Notes: generated by a model not told the origin, from the letters alone. A stretch of DNA of 60,978 bases from Tetmemena sp. SeJ-2015 (GCA_027382625.1 JAJKFJ010022191.1:1-60978); one strand, 5' to 3'. Counted from the stretch's first letter, positions 10,822 through 24,235 are shown. Program-made: numbers and translations.

Positions 10822-13800
10822 ATGCAAGTCCCTCAAAAGTAAATCAGTCAGATAAACAACTCAGCCTATTTAAAAGAACAAATGAACTCGAGGCAAGATG
10901 GGAACAACCTTGGCCTCAAGAGTTTTCAATTCTCTTTCAAACCGCCACAGTTGACTGGAGTTAACAGATCAATAGGCAGTTCTCGAGATAAGGTTTAAAC
11001 AGCAGGTGACTTGATAAAGAATGAATCTGAGACCATGAATCTGCTTGAATAGAATTCACAGAGGCAGAGTGGAGTCACAATTCTATAACATGAAATGAGT
11101 CTGTAGGGATCTTCAATGAACTAGGATACTCCTAAGTTTGACTAGAATCATGTCTACTTCAAGCAACCGTTAGTGAGCAGTAGTAATACTAACCACAACA
11201 CTCAACATTACGATTCTTATAAATTGTAATGTATAATGATAAGCCGAATTAGAGAGAGGTCTCTAAATTCTTCAGAGCGCAGTCAAAATAGAACTCTAAG
11301 AGAAGCAGCAGAAGCAGAGGTGAAATGAAAAAGAGGCTGGTGTCTTAGGAGACGCAAGTCGCTACTGCTGAGGGAGAAGTGCTCTCTCGAAATAGAGAAT
11401 CACTGTCTATACCTAGAGCCATCAAACTAGTCAGACCATTATACGGAAATCATTTTAAGAAATTTCATTCTCAAGTTCAATCCATTCTCTGTGATAATGT
11501 TTAGGATGAAGAATACCCAGAGATCATAAATTTAGCTCAAAGACTTGTCAAAGGAACTTAGGAAAATCAAGACTCACTCCACAGACAATAAAACGAGAAA
11601 ATTCTTTCAAATTAGCTGAGACGATTCAGCATTATAACCTAACATAGCCCTAGAAGAGCTGAATACAAAGCCTTATAAGAGCAATTGTAAAAGACAGAGA
11701 GGAACTTTCTCGGCAAGGCGAATAATCTAAAGTCGAAGCACGCATAACTCTCGAAAAGATTAAAGAATAGAGCCGAGGAGTTATCTTATCTGAGGAATGC
11801 TCATAATTTGGCTTAGATGCCTGAAATTAAATTATCTTATTTTCATTATATCTTCAATTCAAGAACAGATATCGATTTAAGAGAAAGATAAAGACATATC
11901 TATTTCGAATGAATAGAATATCAAAGCGCAATAAGTCAAGAATGCTCATCTATGGTACCATGAAACCACTCACAAGCAAATAGCTTCTCCACTGGCAGCA
12001 AGTCCATTTCAATTTCAAAATCCAGAGCAACAAAACTTTGACTTTGCAACCTATTTTCAAGCAAGACTCAAAAGTCAGTAGCACAAAATTCCTCAAAGAG
12101 TTAGGGCAATGCTGGAGGTTATTCCATTGAGAGTAACTAGAACAGGAAATTAAACCGCACGACTCAACCTTCTATCTCTGAACTTCCAAACAATCAGTTC
12201 TAGCAACTAAAGCTAAAGTACTCTTAAGAGGAGAATCCCAAAATAGAAGGAATTATTTCAATACAAAATTAAAGAGAAGTGGTTAGTCAATTCAATCAAA
12301 CTATCTTGAATAGTGAGAGAAGTGACTATCAAATTCCTTTAACTACTGTTGACAAAACTGTTCATGATATTAAATTATTTTTACTGTTAATCTAGAGAGT
12401 CTCTCACCTCGTAAAAAGCAACTTGCAGTTATCAACTCACTCTAAGCTTAAAATCCTCGCTCTGCAGTAAACAAGTCAGCTCAGATAAGCTCGAGATAGC
12501 ACCAGCGCCTGTAGCCTTTAGACTAATAATAAAACAGGTATTTAGTGAATCCACATACCACACTCTATAAGATTAGAAATAGAGCGAGGCCTGGTTTTAA
12601 TCTGAATCCCTTGGAGTCAGGAGGGTGAGGTGACTTTGAAATCAAGAGAAAGAGAATAGCCATTCAAGTCTGCAATAACAGTTACGCTCACAATTCACAG
12701 AGATTACACCTAGGATTAAACTTGGGGAGAGAAAGATTTAGCAATAATAATCCTAAGCAACAGAGACTTAAAGTACAATTTTTTTCATTTTTTAAGTGTC
12801 ACCTAATCAAAGATGAAGGAGATCATGAATCTCACTCTTAATGAATAGTCCATGGAGAGAGTCTTAGAAGATGCTTCATCATACATTTGAAATATTTATA
12901 GATGAGAAGAAGTAGTTTCGAGCCACAACTAGATCTCCAATTTCAAATGAGATGGAGGAATCTATGATGAAGACTTCTATCTCTGTGGTTGAAGATTCTG
13001 AGATGAGGGGTCCAAATTACAAAGCTGATAATCAGACCTAGCTGTGGCAAATCAGGCATAAGAATCTCAATTTAAAAGTAGCAGAGTATTTAGTGATTAA
13101 GTACAGGAGATTGACGAGTAGCTACAGAGAGACCAAAAATATATTATGACTGAATTAATGAAGATGAAATTTTAAAATAAACTATAAATCAAAATGGAAG
13201 TTTAAACCGTTCAAGCCATCATCCTTTAAAGATAAGAAGTTTAAAGAAAGAGAGAAGTTTTGAGTAAAATTAGTGCGATACTTCCTGTTTTGAAGTTAAA
13301 ATATATTTCAGAGAATGATGATAATTTGCCTGACTAAGTTCTACAGCAGCATGCTCAAATCTATACTTTGATTATTTTTGTTCTGATTGATTAGAGACTA
13401 AAGTCTGGAGGAATTCATATCAACCTCTAACCTGATTGAAGATGCTGTTCTTCAAATGCATAATCTACTCTGCCGAAACATAGTACAATATATCGGCTCT
13501 AAATAACTACACAAGTTCATCGATATGGTTTAAATCCTCAGCACTCTGAGAGATTCTCTCTTAATTTCACCCATCCTCAACTCTAAGATAGAATCTTAAG
13601 TTTAGTATAATCTCTTGGAATACATAAACAGAGGAGTACTTTTGAATCTCTCTAAATAGAGGGCGCATGACGACAGCTACTTCTCAAAGAAAGCTATCTC
13701 TTAGCTAAGTTAAGCTTTGAATGAAGCATTGAGAGTGGATATGAGTTTGACCAATGCTTTTGGGGATAATTATTAGAATATTCAGCTCTACTTGCCCACA

Positions 13801-15300
13801 CTCAATACAAGTCTCAAGATCAGCTTTTAACTGGTGGCTTAGATTATTTAAAATGCTATCAGTCCTGCTTACTTTAAGCTTTTGGATCAACAAAGTCTGG
13901 CTGATGCTTTGATAGGAACTAATTCTAGGAAATAAAAGCACAACTTAATCTCGATATTTAAAAATAAGATTGAATTTATTTGCTTGAAGATTTATCTTTC
14001 AAGAACATTAAGATAGTTTCACCTTCAGAATTTCAGATACAGATGAACTAAGAATTCTTAAGCCGCAGTTTATAACGCCGCTTATTTGACAGAGACAAAG
14101 AATTCTCTTTAATAGAAGTTTACTAGTTCTTTCAGAGGATACAGAATTACATATTTTATTTTTTGAGAATCTTATTCACTCAGCTGAGCCTACAGTCTTA
14201 CTTTTATTTATAAATTTTTTACTTTTAAGAAAAGCAGAAGCAGATTATTCAGAGAATCTGCAATTAACAATCCTATCTCTCACTAGAACCTACTTATAGA
14301 AGAAACTGTCAAAATATCTTTAACTAGATAATATAGATTAGAAATTCAACTCTTTAAAATCCTTTTATACTCATGCCTCAACTCTTTTGGAATACTTGGA
14401 GAGTGATAGCAGTCTCTTAAACGCTAAAATCTAGGCGAGGGTACTTGAAATTGAGATCAGAAAACTGAGAGCCCTGTCTATCAAGCATATAATAGCCCAT
14501 TTAAAGAGCTACGTTAAAGAGAGGATCAACTCAAAGGAGTTGAAACAAGCGTATGGGAAATAAACTTTAGCAAGTTTAGAGTCTTAAGCAAGTAAGGGGC
14601 AGGAGATAGAAAACATACAGCCAACGAAACTAGCTTTAGAACTGAGTAATGAGTTTAAGGCGCAGTGGGCTCAACATATTAAATTAGGGAAGAAGGAAGA
14701 AGAGGCTGAGCTCAGTTATATAAGACACCAATAAGATAATAACTTAATAAGTTATGATGATAAACTTTTCTCGCAGGAGATAGATGTAACTCTATATGCC
14801 CTTGATAGGATTATCAACAATATTTTTTTTAATCAAGGTAGTTTTAAAGAGCAAAGAATCTAAAGCCAGTGAGAAGGTTACTCTTTTACAAATAGCTTTT
14901 GATATAAATCATATCGTCCAGACTTTGAAAGACTCCTTAAAAGTTAATTATTTATGCATTGCATAATTTTTCCTTAAATGAGAACCTATCAGTGATTTTA
15001 GAGGAGAAAGCACAATCATTGAAGCACTTGGCCAAGCTAAAGATTAACATTCATATATTTAAGAAACTGATTAGAGAGATGGATATACTGTAAAATGAAG
15101 AAGCTGAAGAACAAGAATATCCATAATAATTAGAAGAGTCGAAGGAATACAATGGTGGAGAATCGACAAGTAAAAGAAAACTGATTCGGATCCAGCCAGA
15201 ATCATCAGTCAGCAAGAGCTAGACTTCAAAGTAAACTAAACACAAAAACTAACTGAGGCTCAGCTAGAGTGTAACTCAGAGCTTATAAATGTTTAAGTGA
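10822..15300 (+). CDS. Large Q-rich coiled-coil protein, function unknown
   Basis: Start ATG 10822 (MQVPQKQISQINNSAYLKEQ); stop TGA 15298-15300 after QSVTQSLQMFK. About 1,400 residues if IESs are removed. The N-terminal third is N/Q/S-rich and uses many UAA/UAG glutamines. Middle and C-terminal parts are helical and charged (EYKALQEQLQKTERNFL, LSKRLKNRAEELSYLRNAHN, YIMTELMKMKFQ), suggesting coiled coils of a cytoskeletal or scaffold protein. One IES is clear: pointer TATAA (11218-11236). Several more frame changes (near 11900, 12400, 12640, 13380, 14160, 14830) mark other IESs or introns I did not resolve. It could be more than one gene, but I found no convincing internal stop plus start. Confidence 0.6.
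11218..11236. other. IES in coiled-coil gene, pointer TATAA (9-nt unique part)
   Basis: TATAA at 11218-11222 and 11232-11236. Loss of 14 nt joins HYDSYN to DKPNQREVSKFFRAQ in one frame. Confidence 0.75.
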
Positions 15301-15390
15301 TGATGAATCTTAATAGAAATAACTATACTAATACTGCTGCTATTAACTTATATAACTTATATATATTATTGCCGTGCATTAAATAACGAA

Positions 15391-16960
15391 TCAACTTTAA
15401 TTATCCGTTTGGAAGACTTTGAATCTCGTGAATCTCCTATTTCTGTACTTCTAGCTTTCTGAGTCGGGAAGACTCATCTGTCTGAGCTCCTCCATATAAT
15501 TTTTAGCTTTTTTTATGGAAGCAACTTGGATGCATCTATTTTCATGTGATCGTTTTTCTCATAAAAATGAAGAATGAAATCTCAATTTATTTTTCTCAAG
15601 TTTATCGAGCATCAAGAGCTTGTCAACATAGCCTTGGTCTTCAAAAGCTTTGACCTTGCTCAAGGTAGTGGGAATTTGAGTGTTCTTATTTTAGATCTAA
15701 ATCCTATTGCCACTTTCAACATGGTTGAGTTTGCTCTTCAGCAAAGAAGGGGAGTTGCTATTTCCTTATTCCACTTACACTTTAGTGGGTTCACCAGAGC
15801 GTCCTCTGTGTTTAAGTTGCGCTATCTTGTTTAGGAAATCTTCGTCCACGTATTTAGCAGCACTGAGTCTTCGAGTGGGGGAGTTACTGCCACCCAGACT
15901 GTAGGAATAGGAAACGAGAGTTTGCTGCTTGTTCAAACTGTTGTCCTGAGCTAATTGCTTTATCTACCCTAGATCCTTCATTATAAAAGCTGAGGAATCA
16001 ATAACAAGAAAAGATATAAAGAAAAAAAGCAAAATTCATATTCAATTTGACTTTAAATTTTACAAATTTTTTTTTACTTAACTTTTGTCTCTAATCAGTT
16101 GAGTGAGTGATTGAGTATGCAGAGATAAGAGAAGTATAATTCTCTGTGCACATCTTCAAGTCCTTCAAAACAAACTTATAGTTTTATAAGATAAGGAATC
16201 AAGAAGCTTTTCAACCAGCTGCTGTAATGAATTGTCTCTCTGATTATAAATTAAAATAAATCAAACTCTCCTACCTAATTCAATCTCCTTGTTCCTCTTC
16301 TCCCTTTGAGTAATCATGTTCTAGTACATCTTGGATTTCTCTCCCTGTTTCTTCTTTAGGAACTCTGTGTTCCGCTCCAAGTTACTTTAACTATCTCCTA
16401 TATGAGGAGTTATGCGCCCGTGACTGCTCTGAGATACTTTCATTCTGCCGTTTGAAATATCTGCTCTTGTCAAACCCTCAGATTTGAAGACTTGCCTTGA
16501 CTCACGCAGATACTAAAACGAAAACAAATATTTTACTTAGAGCTTGTTTTATGTGGACTTAGATTACTGTTCATATCCTAGAATTAACTACTATTCTTAT
16601 TGTGAATAGTGGGGTCTTAAATGAATTGAAAGCATTTATAGTATTTATGTAATCTTCGTGTCTATCTTGAGTGTAAGAGGGAACCTGTTGAAGATTAGAA
16701 TGGTCAATAGTTTACAAATCTCTACTGTTTGACCTTGTTGGTAGGTAGGTATTAGCATAGTACTTGACTTGAGCCCTCCCTCGATTCTGATAAAGCATCC
16801 TATTCATAATTTGAAAAGCAGAGGGCTGAGGCGAGTTCCTTTAATTACTGCCAGCTACTTTTAAATCCAAAATACTTCAAATTTTTTAGTTCTTCTTCTC
16901 ATCTTGAAATGACTGCCCTTAGTCAAAAGTGTTCCCTTGGATAACACTAGCATCTTCTAA
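15391..16960 (-). CDS. Unknown protein, helical and S/N-rich
   Basis: C-terminus is clear: YMEELRQMSLPDSESQKYRN ends at TGA 15391-15393. Upstream segments LAQDNSLNKQQTLVSYSYSL, AAKYVDEDFLNKIAQLKHRG and LSKVKAFEDQGYVDKLLMLD are open on the minus strand with UAR glutamines. Near 16740-16960 the frame RMLYQNRGRAQVKYYANTYL and DASVIQGNTFDQGQSFQDEK is coding-like. The 5' end is not identified; a GT-AG intron ends near 16957. Introns or IESs near 15560, 15990-16100, 16500-16650 and 16880 were not resolved. No family recognised. Confidence 0.5.
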
Positions 16961-17126
16961 AAAGAGAAATCTAAATACGATGCTTACAAATGCAAGAATG
17001 AAAAAATTATAAGATATAAAGCCAATTCAGTATAACATTAATGCTGCCTATATCAGTAATATCTACGTAAGCAAATACTAATTATAATTATAACAACTAT
17101 TGTACCAAATAGTAGTAGTAGTTTTA

Positions 17127-19017
17127 ATGGAAGGCGATAAAAGAAAGGAGGTTTATGAAATTCAAACTCCACTCAAAGAGCCAGTTCAAACTATTCCTAA
17201 TAATGTATACTGAGTTATGAAATTATTTTAGGTTCAAGTTTTAAATAGCAGATCTCAGTTCATAACCTACTTGGAACTAATAAGAGAGTGCATCCCAAAC
17301 ATTCTCCAGCTCACCATTTATCAATTTGATGCAATCTTAAACGTGCTGTTCATAGCAGCTTATAATGATAAGGTGCTAGTGACTTCCATTGGACTCGCCC
17401 AAATGACTTATAACTTACTGGGACTGTCTCTAACTATGGGCTTGAGTTTGCCTTTGGACACCATGCTTTCTCAGGCTCAGAGCTTGAGGAATTTCAGACT
17501 TTGTGGCGAGTACTTGCATCAAGTGCGCTTTGTGGTCCTCATTTGCTATTTCCTTGTCACGATAATCTTTTGGTGCTCTGAGATGATATTCCTATCTGTA
17601 AACCAACACCCACAAGTTTCCAGCTAAGCTCAAACTTATCTCAGGTAAACTTTAAAAGGAGAGTTTAAATACAAATGTTAATTAATTAGGTTTGGATGAC
17701 TCCTGGATATTTTTGCCTTGTATAGATGGAAATTAATTATTTATTGCCTCTTTCCATAATATAATAATTCTATGAAGATAAAAATTAATACACTTCTCAA
17801 AAGCTTATATCAACTTTTAATAAAGCCTTTAAATTTTTCTTTTATCTCACATGTAATACCTATGTTTAAAATCATAGTCATTTAAATTTCTGTGCATATT
17901 TTTCGAGATTTAGAAGAAGCTGCTAATCTGCTTTGGGAAGTCACATATAGTAGTGGGAATAGCAGGAGTGGGTTTTGTAATTCACATCATCACTAATTTC
18001 ATTTTCGTGTACTGGCTTGACTGGAGCATCGAAGGCTTGGCAATAGCCACCTCGATAAGTCACATTATAAATATTGTCATCATGATGGGCTATTGCTTGA
18101 AAAATGAAGAGTTCAGACAGACTTTCTTCATGCCAACTATGCAAATGATCAAGAATATGAAACTCTATCTCAAAATGGCCCTCCCTGGACTTCTCATACT
18201 TTGCCTACCTCAGTGGGGCTATGAGATCCAATTTTTCATCGCCTCACAGATAAACCAAACAGAACTACCTATCATTATGAAACCAATAAGTAGTGATGGG
18301 GTTTATCTCTAACATCTGCAGCAGTTTAAGTCATCATAACTAACATCTGCAACTTCTGCTACTAAATCCCTCTCGGACAGCAGATCACAGCTTGTGTGCT
18401 CGTTGGTGCGAAATTGGGAGCTGGCCAAGCTGCAGAAGCAAGATATATCGCTATGAAGTGCATCAAGCTTTCTGGGATGACCTCAATCGTAGTTTCCATC
18501 TTGATCTTTCTATTCAGGGCTTACATCCCTAGGCTCTTTACCTCAGACAAGGATTTAGACGATGCACTTGTATAACTACTCCCTATTTACTGCATCTACG
18601 CTCTCTTTGACTATCTGCAAGGAACCTAGAGTGGAATCGCGAGAGGCATGGGTTATTTGAAGCAAGGCACCCTCATAAACATTGTGGCCACTTGGTGCAT
18701 CGCCATCCCACTCAGCGCCTATCTCGCTCTCAGTTATATGAAGCACATTGACGGCGTGTGGATAGCTTTGTGCGTCAATACCTTCTTTAAATTTGACAAA
18801 TTATTTATTCTTGCAGTCACTGATCTATTTCCTGCTTTTGTACCTCTCCAATTGGGAGAAGCTGGCCTAGAACATAAGAAAGCAAGTGCACTCGGAGCAT
18901 AATTAAGAAACAGAGCTCAAACATCATCTAGTCGAAGGCCCTCCTCCAACTATTACTACTACAATAACTCCAGATTAAAATAAATACAGCTAACTCAAAA
19001 GCAGTGAAGATATTTGA
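17127..19017 (+). CDS. MATE-family multidrug/toxin efflux transporter
   Basis: Cation-coupled antiporter that exports organic cations or toxins across a membrane. Starts MEGDKRKEVYEIQTPLKEPV. The family pattern is clear: LIRECIPNILQLTIYQ, MGLSLPLDTMLSQAQ (usual ALDTLCSQAYG region), GIAGVGFVIHIITNFIFVYW, MALPGLLILCLPQWGYE, LGQQITACVLVGAKLGAGQA and a late helix FLLLYLSNWEKLA. About 12 hydrophobic segments are visible. Intron 17205-17231 (27 nt). IESs: ATT (17732-17910), CTA (18265-18311), TTCTT (18783-18812). A further break between YLR and WMTPGYF near 17645-17695 is an intron or IES whose ends I could not fix. Stop TGA 19015-19017. Confidence 0.92.
17732..17910. other. IES in MATE gene, pointer ATT (about 176 nt)
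   Basis: The frame runs to CLVQME before the insert and resumes as IQKKLLICFGKSHIVV after it. The shared repeat ATT lies at 17732-17734 and 17908-17910. The insert is strongly AT-rich. Confidence 0.7.
18265..18311. other. IES in MATE gene, pointer CTA
   Basis: CTA at 18265-18267 and 18309-18311. Removal of 44 nt gives QINQTELTSAAVQVIITNI, the expected helix. Confidence 0.75.
18783..18812. other. IES in MATE gene, pointer TTCTT
   Basis: TTCTT at 18783-18787 and 18808-18812. Removal of 25 nt joins LCVNTF to LQSLIYFLLLYLSNWEKLA. Confidence 0.85.
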
Positions 19018-19783
19018 ATTAATGTTCAGCTTTAATGTTTGATAATTCTTTATTTAATTAAAGTTCGTTAATTCTTTATAAACGAGGTCAATTAATTCGA
19101 AACACGTTCCTCCTTCTTTTAATATAGAGTAAATAATAATCTGAACTATTTTTAAGCGCTATAGATTCAGCTAACGCAAAAGAACTGCTTTAAAATTATT
19201 CCAATTTAACATGATGGTGATTATAAGCTAACAAACACCTATCCTGCTTATTGCCTTGATTCTCTTACTTTCATGTCTCTAAATTCAGAGCTGCATCAAC
19301 CAAACATTTAATTATCATGAATTTATTATTTCTGTTGATGCTGATTATAGAAAATTTCACTTCTTTCTTAATCTCTTTATTTATTGAATAAATAAAGACA
19401 CATTTTCTATTGGTATATATACTCTAATATCATCAACCAATTTGAATGAATGTGTTTGGGGTTAGATTTTTTTAATTTTTAATTTCCCATTAGGAATTAA
19501 TGTTTTGACAAACTGGACAAAAAGCAAAAAACCTAAAACTCAAATATATTCTTAATTTGTTTCAAATATAACTTGAAAACTTATTAGAATTTTTAAATCA
19601 CTTCCCCATAGCTTTATTTTTGAGTTTATCTTCATAATAAATTGAAATACTTATTTAGTTATTAGTAATTTATTAGTTTAACATACCCAAATGAGGAAAA
19701 CAACTTACTCTGTCCATATTACTAGTAATAGGAGGAAAAATAATCCTCGCTTCAATAAAACATTTGCCTTGATCAAACTCAAC
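19018..19783. other. AT-rich intergenic spacer
   Basis: Very AT-rich stretch between the MATE gene and the first glycosyltransferase fragment. No conserved ORF on either strand. Confidence 0.55.
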
Positions 19784-21285
19784 AATTTTGGACCAATGTT
19801 CTTAATGACCCGCGCTACTTAAGGAGCTGGAGACAGCCTCTGGTCTCAGTCATTGTCTCTTCCTATCAAATATAAATATAATAAAAAAAAATCCTTATCA
19901 ATTAAAAATAGAGTATTCATTAACTGAGGTAAAAATGCGAGAATTAATTCTAGAGAAAATTCTTGGTTATTTGTAAGAAAAATTATAAGATTATGAATTT
20001 ATAGTATAATAACACAAAATATTAAAATTTATAGATTGCAAATGGAAATTTAAACGATGCTGAAGCCCACATCGACGTGCTGGGAAGGAAGATGCTCCTG
20101 ATAAACGAGACCGACGCAATTGTGGGTGGCTGGTTCACTGCAGGCATCAGTCACGAGGTGCTCTGATTATTCTTATTGTATTTGATATAAGCTTTAGATT
20201 TAGGATTAAATGAAGATGGCGTTCTTCAACTTGATGCCGCATAGTACAGTGATGATCAGACACAGCAGCAAGAATAGGGAGTTCGTGCGCTACGACTTCA
20301 TCAGCTCAGAGGACTACGACTTGTGGCTCTGCCTCCTATAATCTTCTGAGTTCCAACAATTATATATACTGTGCTTATTATTAAAAATCTTCATTAATTT
20401 AAATATATATATTATGAAGTTATGCTTGTATTTTAGCTTCTATTTTCTTGCAACATGGAGTTCACCTCTTAGATTTTGTTCGAAATTAAAGTTTACATTC
20501 ATAATTGCAATTGTTGACTTAATTAATTGATTTATAGGATTATGAATCAAATTTAAATATTTTCCAAGTGATAATTTGCTTCTATCCTATTAAATATAAA
20601 ATTCTAAGTTTTATTTCAATTATAAAGCAGGTCAAAAGTTAATATTCTTGTCAGTTTTTTTTTTTATGATCTATTTTGAATATTGAAGTAGTGCCTCCAC
20701 TAGCTCTCTTCATTCTTTATCGTTTAAATTTATTTTACCTCTTACATGTAATAAATGATATAAATATGCAAAAAATGACTTATCTAGAGGACAACAAATT
20801 TTTGTTCTTTCTCTTTATTAAAAATATAAATAAAAATATTATTTTTTATAAGCAAGTGAAAAATTTGTATTTTAAAAATGGCAAGAGGAGGGCGGGCTTT
20901 TGCGAATAATCGACTTCTAGTATAATTCGAGAAGAACAACTTACTCGAGCTCAAAGCTCTCTTCCAAGAGGGACTCTTATATTATAATTATATTTAATTT
21001 ATTTATACTTGACTGGACAAAGCGAGGAATCTCAAACCAGATTAGATGAAGCCAGACTCCACTCTATCACAGCACAAGTCACTGGGCGCCCTTGAAGAGT
21101 AAAGGAATTTCCTGAGGCGGAAGGAAGAACATAAAAAGTAAGTGTAGGAAGAGGCCAAGCGATTTAAGCTCCAGAGACAACGGGAAGAGGAAGAGGCCAA
21201 GAGGAAGACAGAGCTAGATAAGAATGTTAAAAGACAAACCTTGAGAGAAATCTTCTCCTCTAATCATAATCTGATTTTATTTTAT
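19784..21285 (+). pseudogene. Family-2 glycosyltransferase, degenerate copy A
   Basis: Blocks matching copy B in the same order lie at about 19822-19866 (PLVSVIVSSY), 20069-20160, 20206-20341 (MKMAFFNLMPHSTVMIRHSS), 20878-20985 and 21038-21235 (basic C-terminal tail). The blocks are separated by AT-rich DNA of up to about 530 nt. Missing are the centre of the GT-A domain (RGRYLEK to the DDDD motif) and the segment after DLWLCLL. A one-base loss in the run after GCTGAAGCCC (near 20080) shifts the frame of block 2. The breaks do not coincide with the IES borders of copy B, which favours decay over simple IES interruption. A scrambled precursor whose missing parts lie elsewhere cannot be excluded. 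Confidence 0.7.
20342..20877. other. AT-rich insert inside glycosyltransferase copy A
   Basis: Replaces the part of the gene that encodes YQHNFYFEIL to NLYCFLAF in copy B. No similarity to neighbouring genes and no conserved ORF were seen. Confidence 0.5.
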
Positions 21286-21499
21286 AGTTAATTATATTTA
21301 AATAACAAAGAAAATTTTATCAATATTTTTCCTAAAAAATACTTTTAAATCTCCTTTTCATTTCTAGTTTAAAGTCTTAATTTCTTAGATTATAGCTGAA
21401 TTTTTATTGGAAATATTTATTATTTTTCTTTATCAAACAGAATTCCTAATATATTGAGAAAACAAAATTAAATGCTTATTACATTTACTTGCAATTAAA

Positions 21500-23258
21500 T
21501 TACTTATTTTCAAGGGTTATAATCAAACTTAAAACTTATTTGTTTAAACTGTTAGAGATGAACTGCTTGGTGAGATCTGCTTTTTGGAATTCGACCAAGC
21601 CAGCAAAGCCTCTAACTTTACTTTTGACTATCTGGGACTCTACTGGAAATAAACAATTGAGAAAACACGCAAGCAAAGTTCATGGAGGTAGCCTCTAGTG
21701 TCCGTGATTGTCTCTTCCTATAACAGAGGCAGGTATCTCGAGAAGACTATCCACTCAGTCCTCAATCAAACTTATACCAACTGGGAACTAGTCATAAATA
21801 ATAAACAAGAATAGTTTAAAATTAAATAATTTCATTTAAGTTTAGTTGACGACGGTTCTCACAATAACGATACTCTGGAGATTCCTCAGGAAATATGGTG
21901 ATAAGTAGACTGGCGAGTAATACGATTCAAGAATCAGAGTTCACAAAAAAAAAGAATAGATTATTGCTCAAAATTTATTCACTTGCTTAAATTCCAACTA
22001 TGGCGCGGCGTAACTGGCCAAGAATTATGCAATCAGCTTAGCGAGAGGGGAGTTTCTAGCTATCCTGGATGATGATGACATCAAATTTTCATAATTTTAT
22101 GCAAAAATTATTCAAAAAAGCACATTTCTAATCATCTCCATTTACTGATATATTTTGAAGAATCATTTATATGATAACATATTCCTGCCGCATAAACTAA
22201 GGAGACAAGTTTATTGCTTTTATTAGATCAGAATATTGTAAAATTTAAAGTTGAGCACATGATGCTGAAGCCCCACATCGACGTGCTGGGAGGGAAGATG
22301 CGCCTGATAAATGAGACCGACGCAATCGTGGGCGGCTGGTTCACTGCCGGCACCAGTCATGAGGTGCTCACAATAATAATTTAAAGCAGCAGTTTTTAAG
22401 ATGAGCTTACGAATTAGGTTGAATGAAGATGGCGTTCTTCAACTTGATGCCGCATAGTACAGTGATGATCAGACACAGCAGCAAGAATAGGGAGTTCGTG
22501 CGCTACGACTTCATCAGCTCGGAGGACTACGACTTGTGGCTCCGCCTCCTCTACCAACACAACTTCTACTTCGAAATACTAGACGAACAACTCGTACTCT
22601 ACAGAGTTATTTATAAATAGTTAAAGTAAATAGTTCACACTAAATCTGCAAGAGCTGAAGCTAAGGTGCACCGAGATACCAGATGGATAGATGGCAGAAT
22701 TACAAAGCTTAAGTATATCTTGATTCCTTGATCTAGTTTTTACATAAGCTGTTTCAGGAAAAATGGGCTCTACACATTTACGGAGCTAACTATACCCGAT
22801 ACGACTACAATAATCTGTACTGCTTTTTGGCATTTAGTCTTTAATTTTTGAATTTGCATCCTCTCTTCGAAACAAGTGCCAAGAGGAGAGCGGGCTTTTG
22901 CGATTCATCGGCTACATGGAAAAGTTCGTAGAATACTTCGATAAAAACAACTTACTCGAGCTCAAAGCTCTCTTCTAAGAGGGACACTATAAATTCAGAA
23001 TGCAATTATTGTGAAAAGATGAAGCCAGGCTCCACTCTATCACAGCACAAGTCACTGGGTGCGCTCGAAGAATAAAAGGATTTCTTGAGGCGGAAGGAGG
23101 AACACAAAAAGTAAGTGCAGGAAGAGGCGAAGCGACTCAAGCTCCAAAGACAACGAGAAGAGCAAGAGGCCAAGAGGAAGGCGGAGTTAGATAAGAATAA
23201 GGATTTGCTGAAAGTGAAGAGCTTGCGAAATATTTAGAGTAGTAGTAGTAGCATTTGA
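21500..23258 (+). CDS. Family-2 (GT-A) glycosyltransferase, copy B
   Basis: Likely moves a sugar from a nucleotide donor to an acceptor. QPLVSVIVSSYNRGRYLEKT and SVLNQTYTNWELVDDGSH are the N-terminal GT-A Rossmann part; FLAILDDDD carries the metal-binding aspartates. The middle has FNLMPHSTVMIRHSSKNREF and SSEDYDLWLRLLYQHNFY; the tail is a basic helix (KDFLRRKEEHKKQVQEEAKR) ending at TGA 23256-23258. IESs: TAGT (21789-21846) and AAGCT (22705-22750), plus others near 21890-21985, 22090-22250, 22370-22415, 22605-22635, 22840-22870 and 22990-23020. The start is not fixed: the first coding frame is LEFDQASKASNFTFDYLGLY near 21590. Copies B and C are paralogues in tandem. Confidence 0.8.
21789..21846. 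other. IES in glycosyltransferase B, pointer TAGT
   Basis: TAGT at 21789-21792 and 21843-21846. Removal of 54 nt gives TYTNWELVDDGSHNND; copy C reads NWELHIVDDGSH at the same place with no insert. Confidence 0.82.
22705..22750. other. IES in glycosyltransferase B, pointer AAGCT
   Basis: AAGCT at 22705-22709 and 22746-22750. Removal of 41 nt joins WIDGRITK to LFQEKWALHIYGANYTRYDY, matching copy C. Confidence 0.85.
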
Positions 23259-24200
23259 GATTGACCTGTGTCTTCAGATATACTGTTAATTTCCATTTTT
23301 GTAATTTATAATGCAACTCGTAATTTTTAAAATTTCATCAGTAGCAGAGTGTAAACAGACAGTAAACTTATTTTGACCTTCAACGCAACACATACAATTT
23401 TCCTTTTTTCAAGATCAGCATAAAAAAAAACTGTTAAAAATAAATAAATGAATAGATCATGTCAGAGCAAATATTTCTGGGAGTATAAATTGATCAATAT
23501 CAGTATAATTATTTGTCAATTAAAAGATGATTTCAAAATTCACGGCTAGTATTGCACTGAGTTCCCTCTTTGTGATCTCTACCTCTCTTACTTCTTCAAA
23601 TTAGTTTGAATAATTCAAAATCGAAATAGAAATAAATTTTAAATAAACTTTACTCATTTTAACTTTTCAATTTTCTAGGGTTAAATAAAATTTCCTCTAA
23701 GTCGCATTTTATAATTTTAGTTGCCAAGATTAACTAATTTATGATTATTTTGTAATGTATATATGTTCCTTCTTTGCAATTAAACCTTGAGGAAATATTC
23801 ATTTAAATCAAAATTTTAAGCAATCCAAAGCATACATTTTTGTGCTTCATAAATGCCACTAGATCTTTTTATCTGTAGTTACGTTTACGAGCGGATGGAT
23901 ATGCAATCTAACAAACTCTGTAACTTTAAATCTTTATGAAGTTTTATAAACAATTTTTTATGGAGAACCATTTTGAGAGAAATTAAAAATTAAAATTAAT
24001 TGATTACTAAGTTCAAAATAGCAATGTCAGAAAATATTAGTAAAAATATCCCCTATAATTGATTTTTCAAAAAATGAAAAGTGACTCCATAATTCTGGAA
24101 GCCTTAGAGCAAAAACTTTACTCCTCAGGGAATAAATATAATGTACAATTAGCTTCTAAAAAATGCATTTCATCATAATTTGCAAATATTTGTACTAAAT
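23259..24200. other. AT-rich spacer between glycosyltransferase copies B and C
   Basis: Very AT-rich with A and T runs; nothing recognisable was seen on either strand. Confidence 0.55.
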
Positions 24201-24235
24201 ACAAAAGAGATTTGCACATTTGATAAAAGTATCTG

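Noticed and set aside
17271..17627. Short transporter gene ending at TAA
   Set aside because: TAA and TAG code for Gln here (QAQTYLR continues the MATE sequence), so the apparent stop is not one.
23240..23255. (AGT)n microsatellite
   Set aside because: Only about five units, within the serine codons at the end of glycosyltransferase B.
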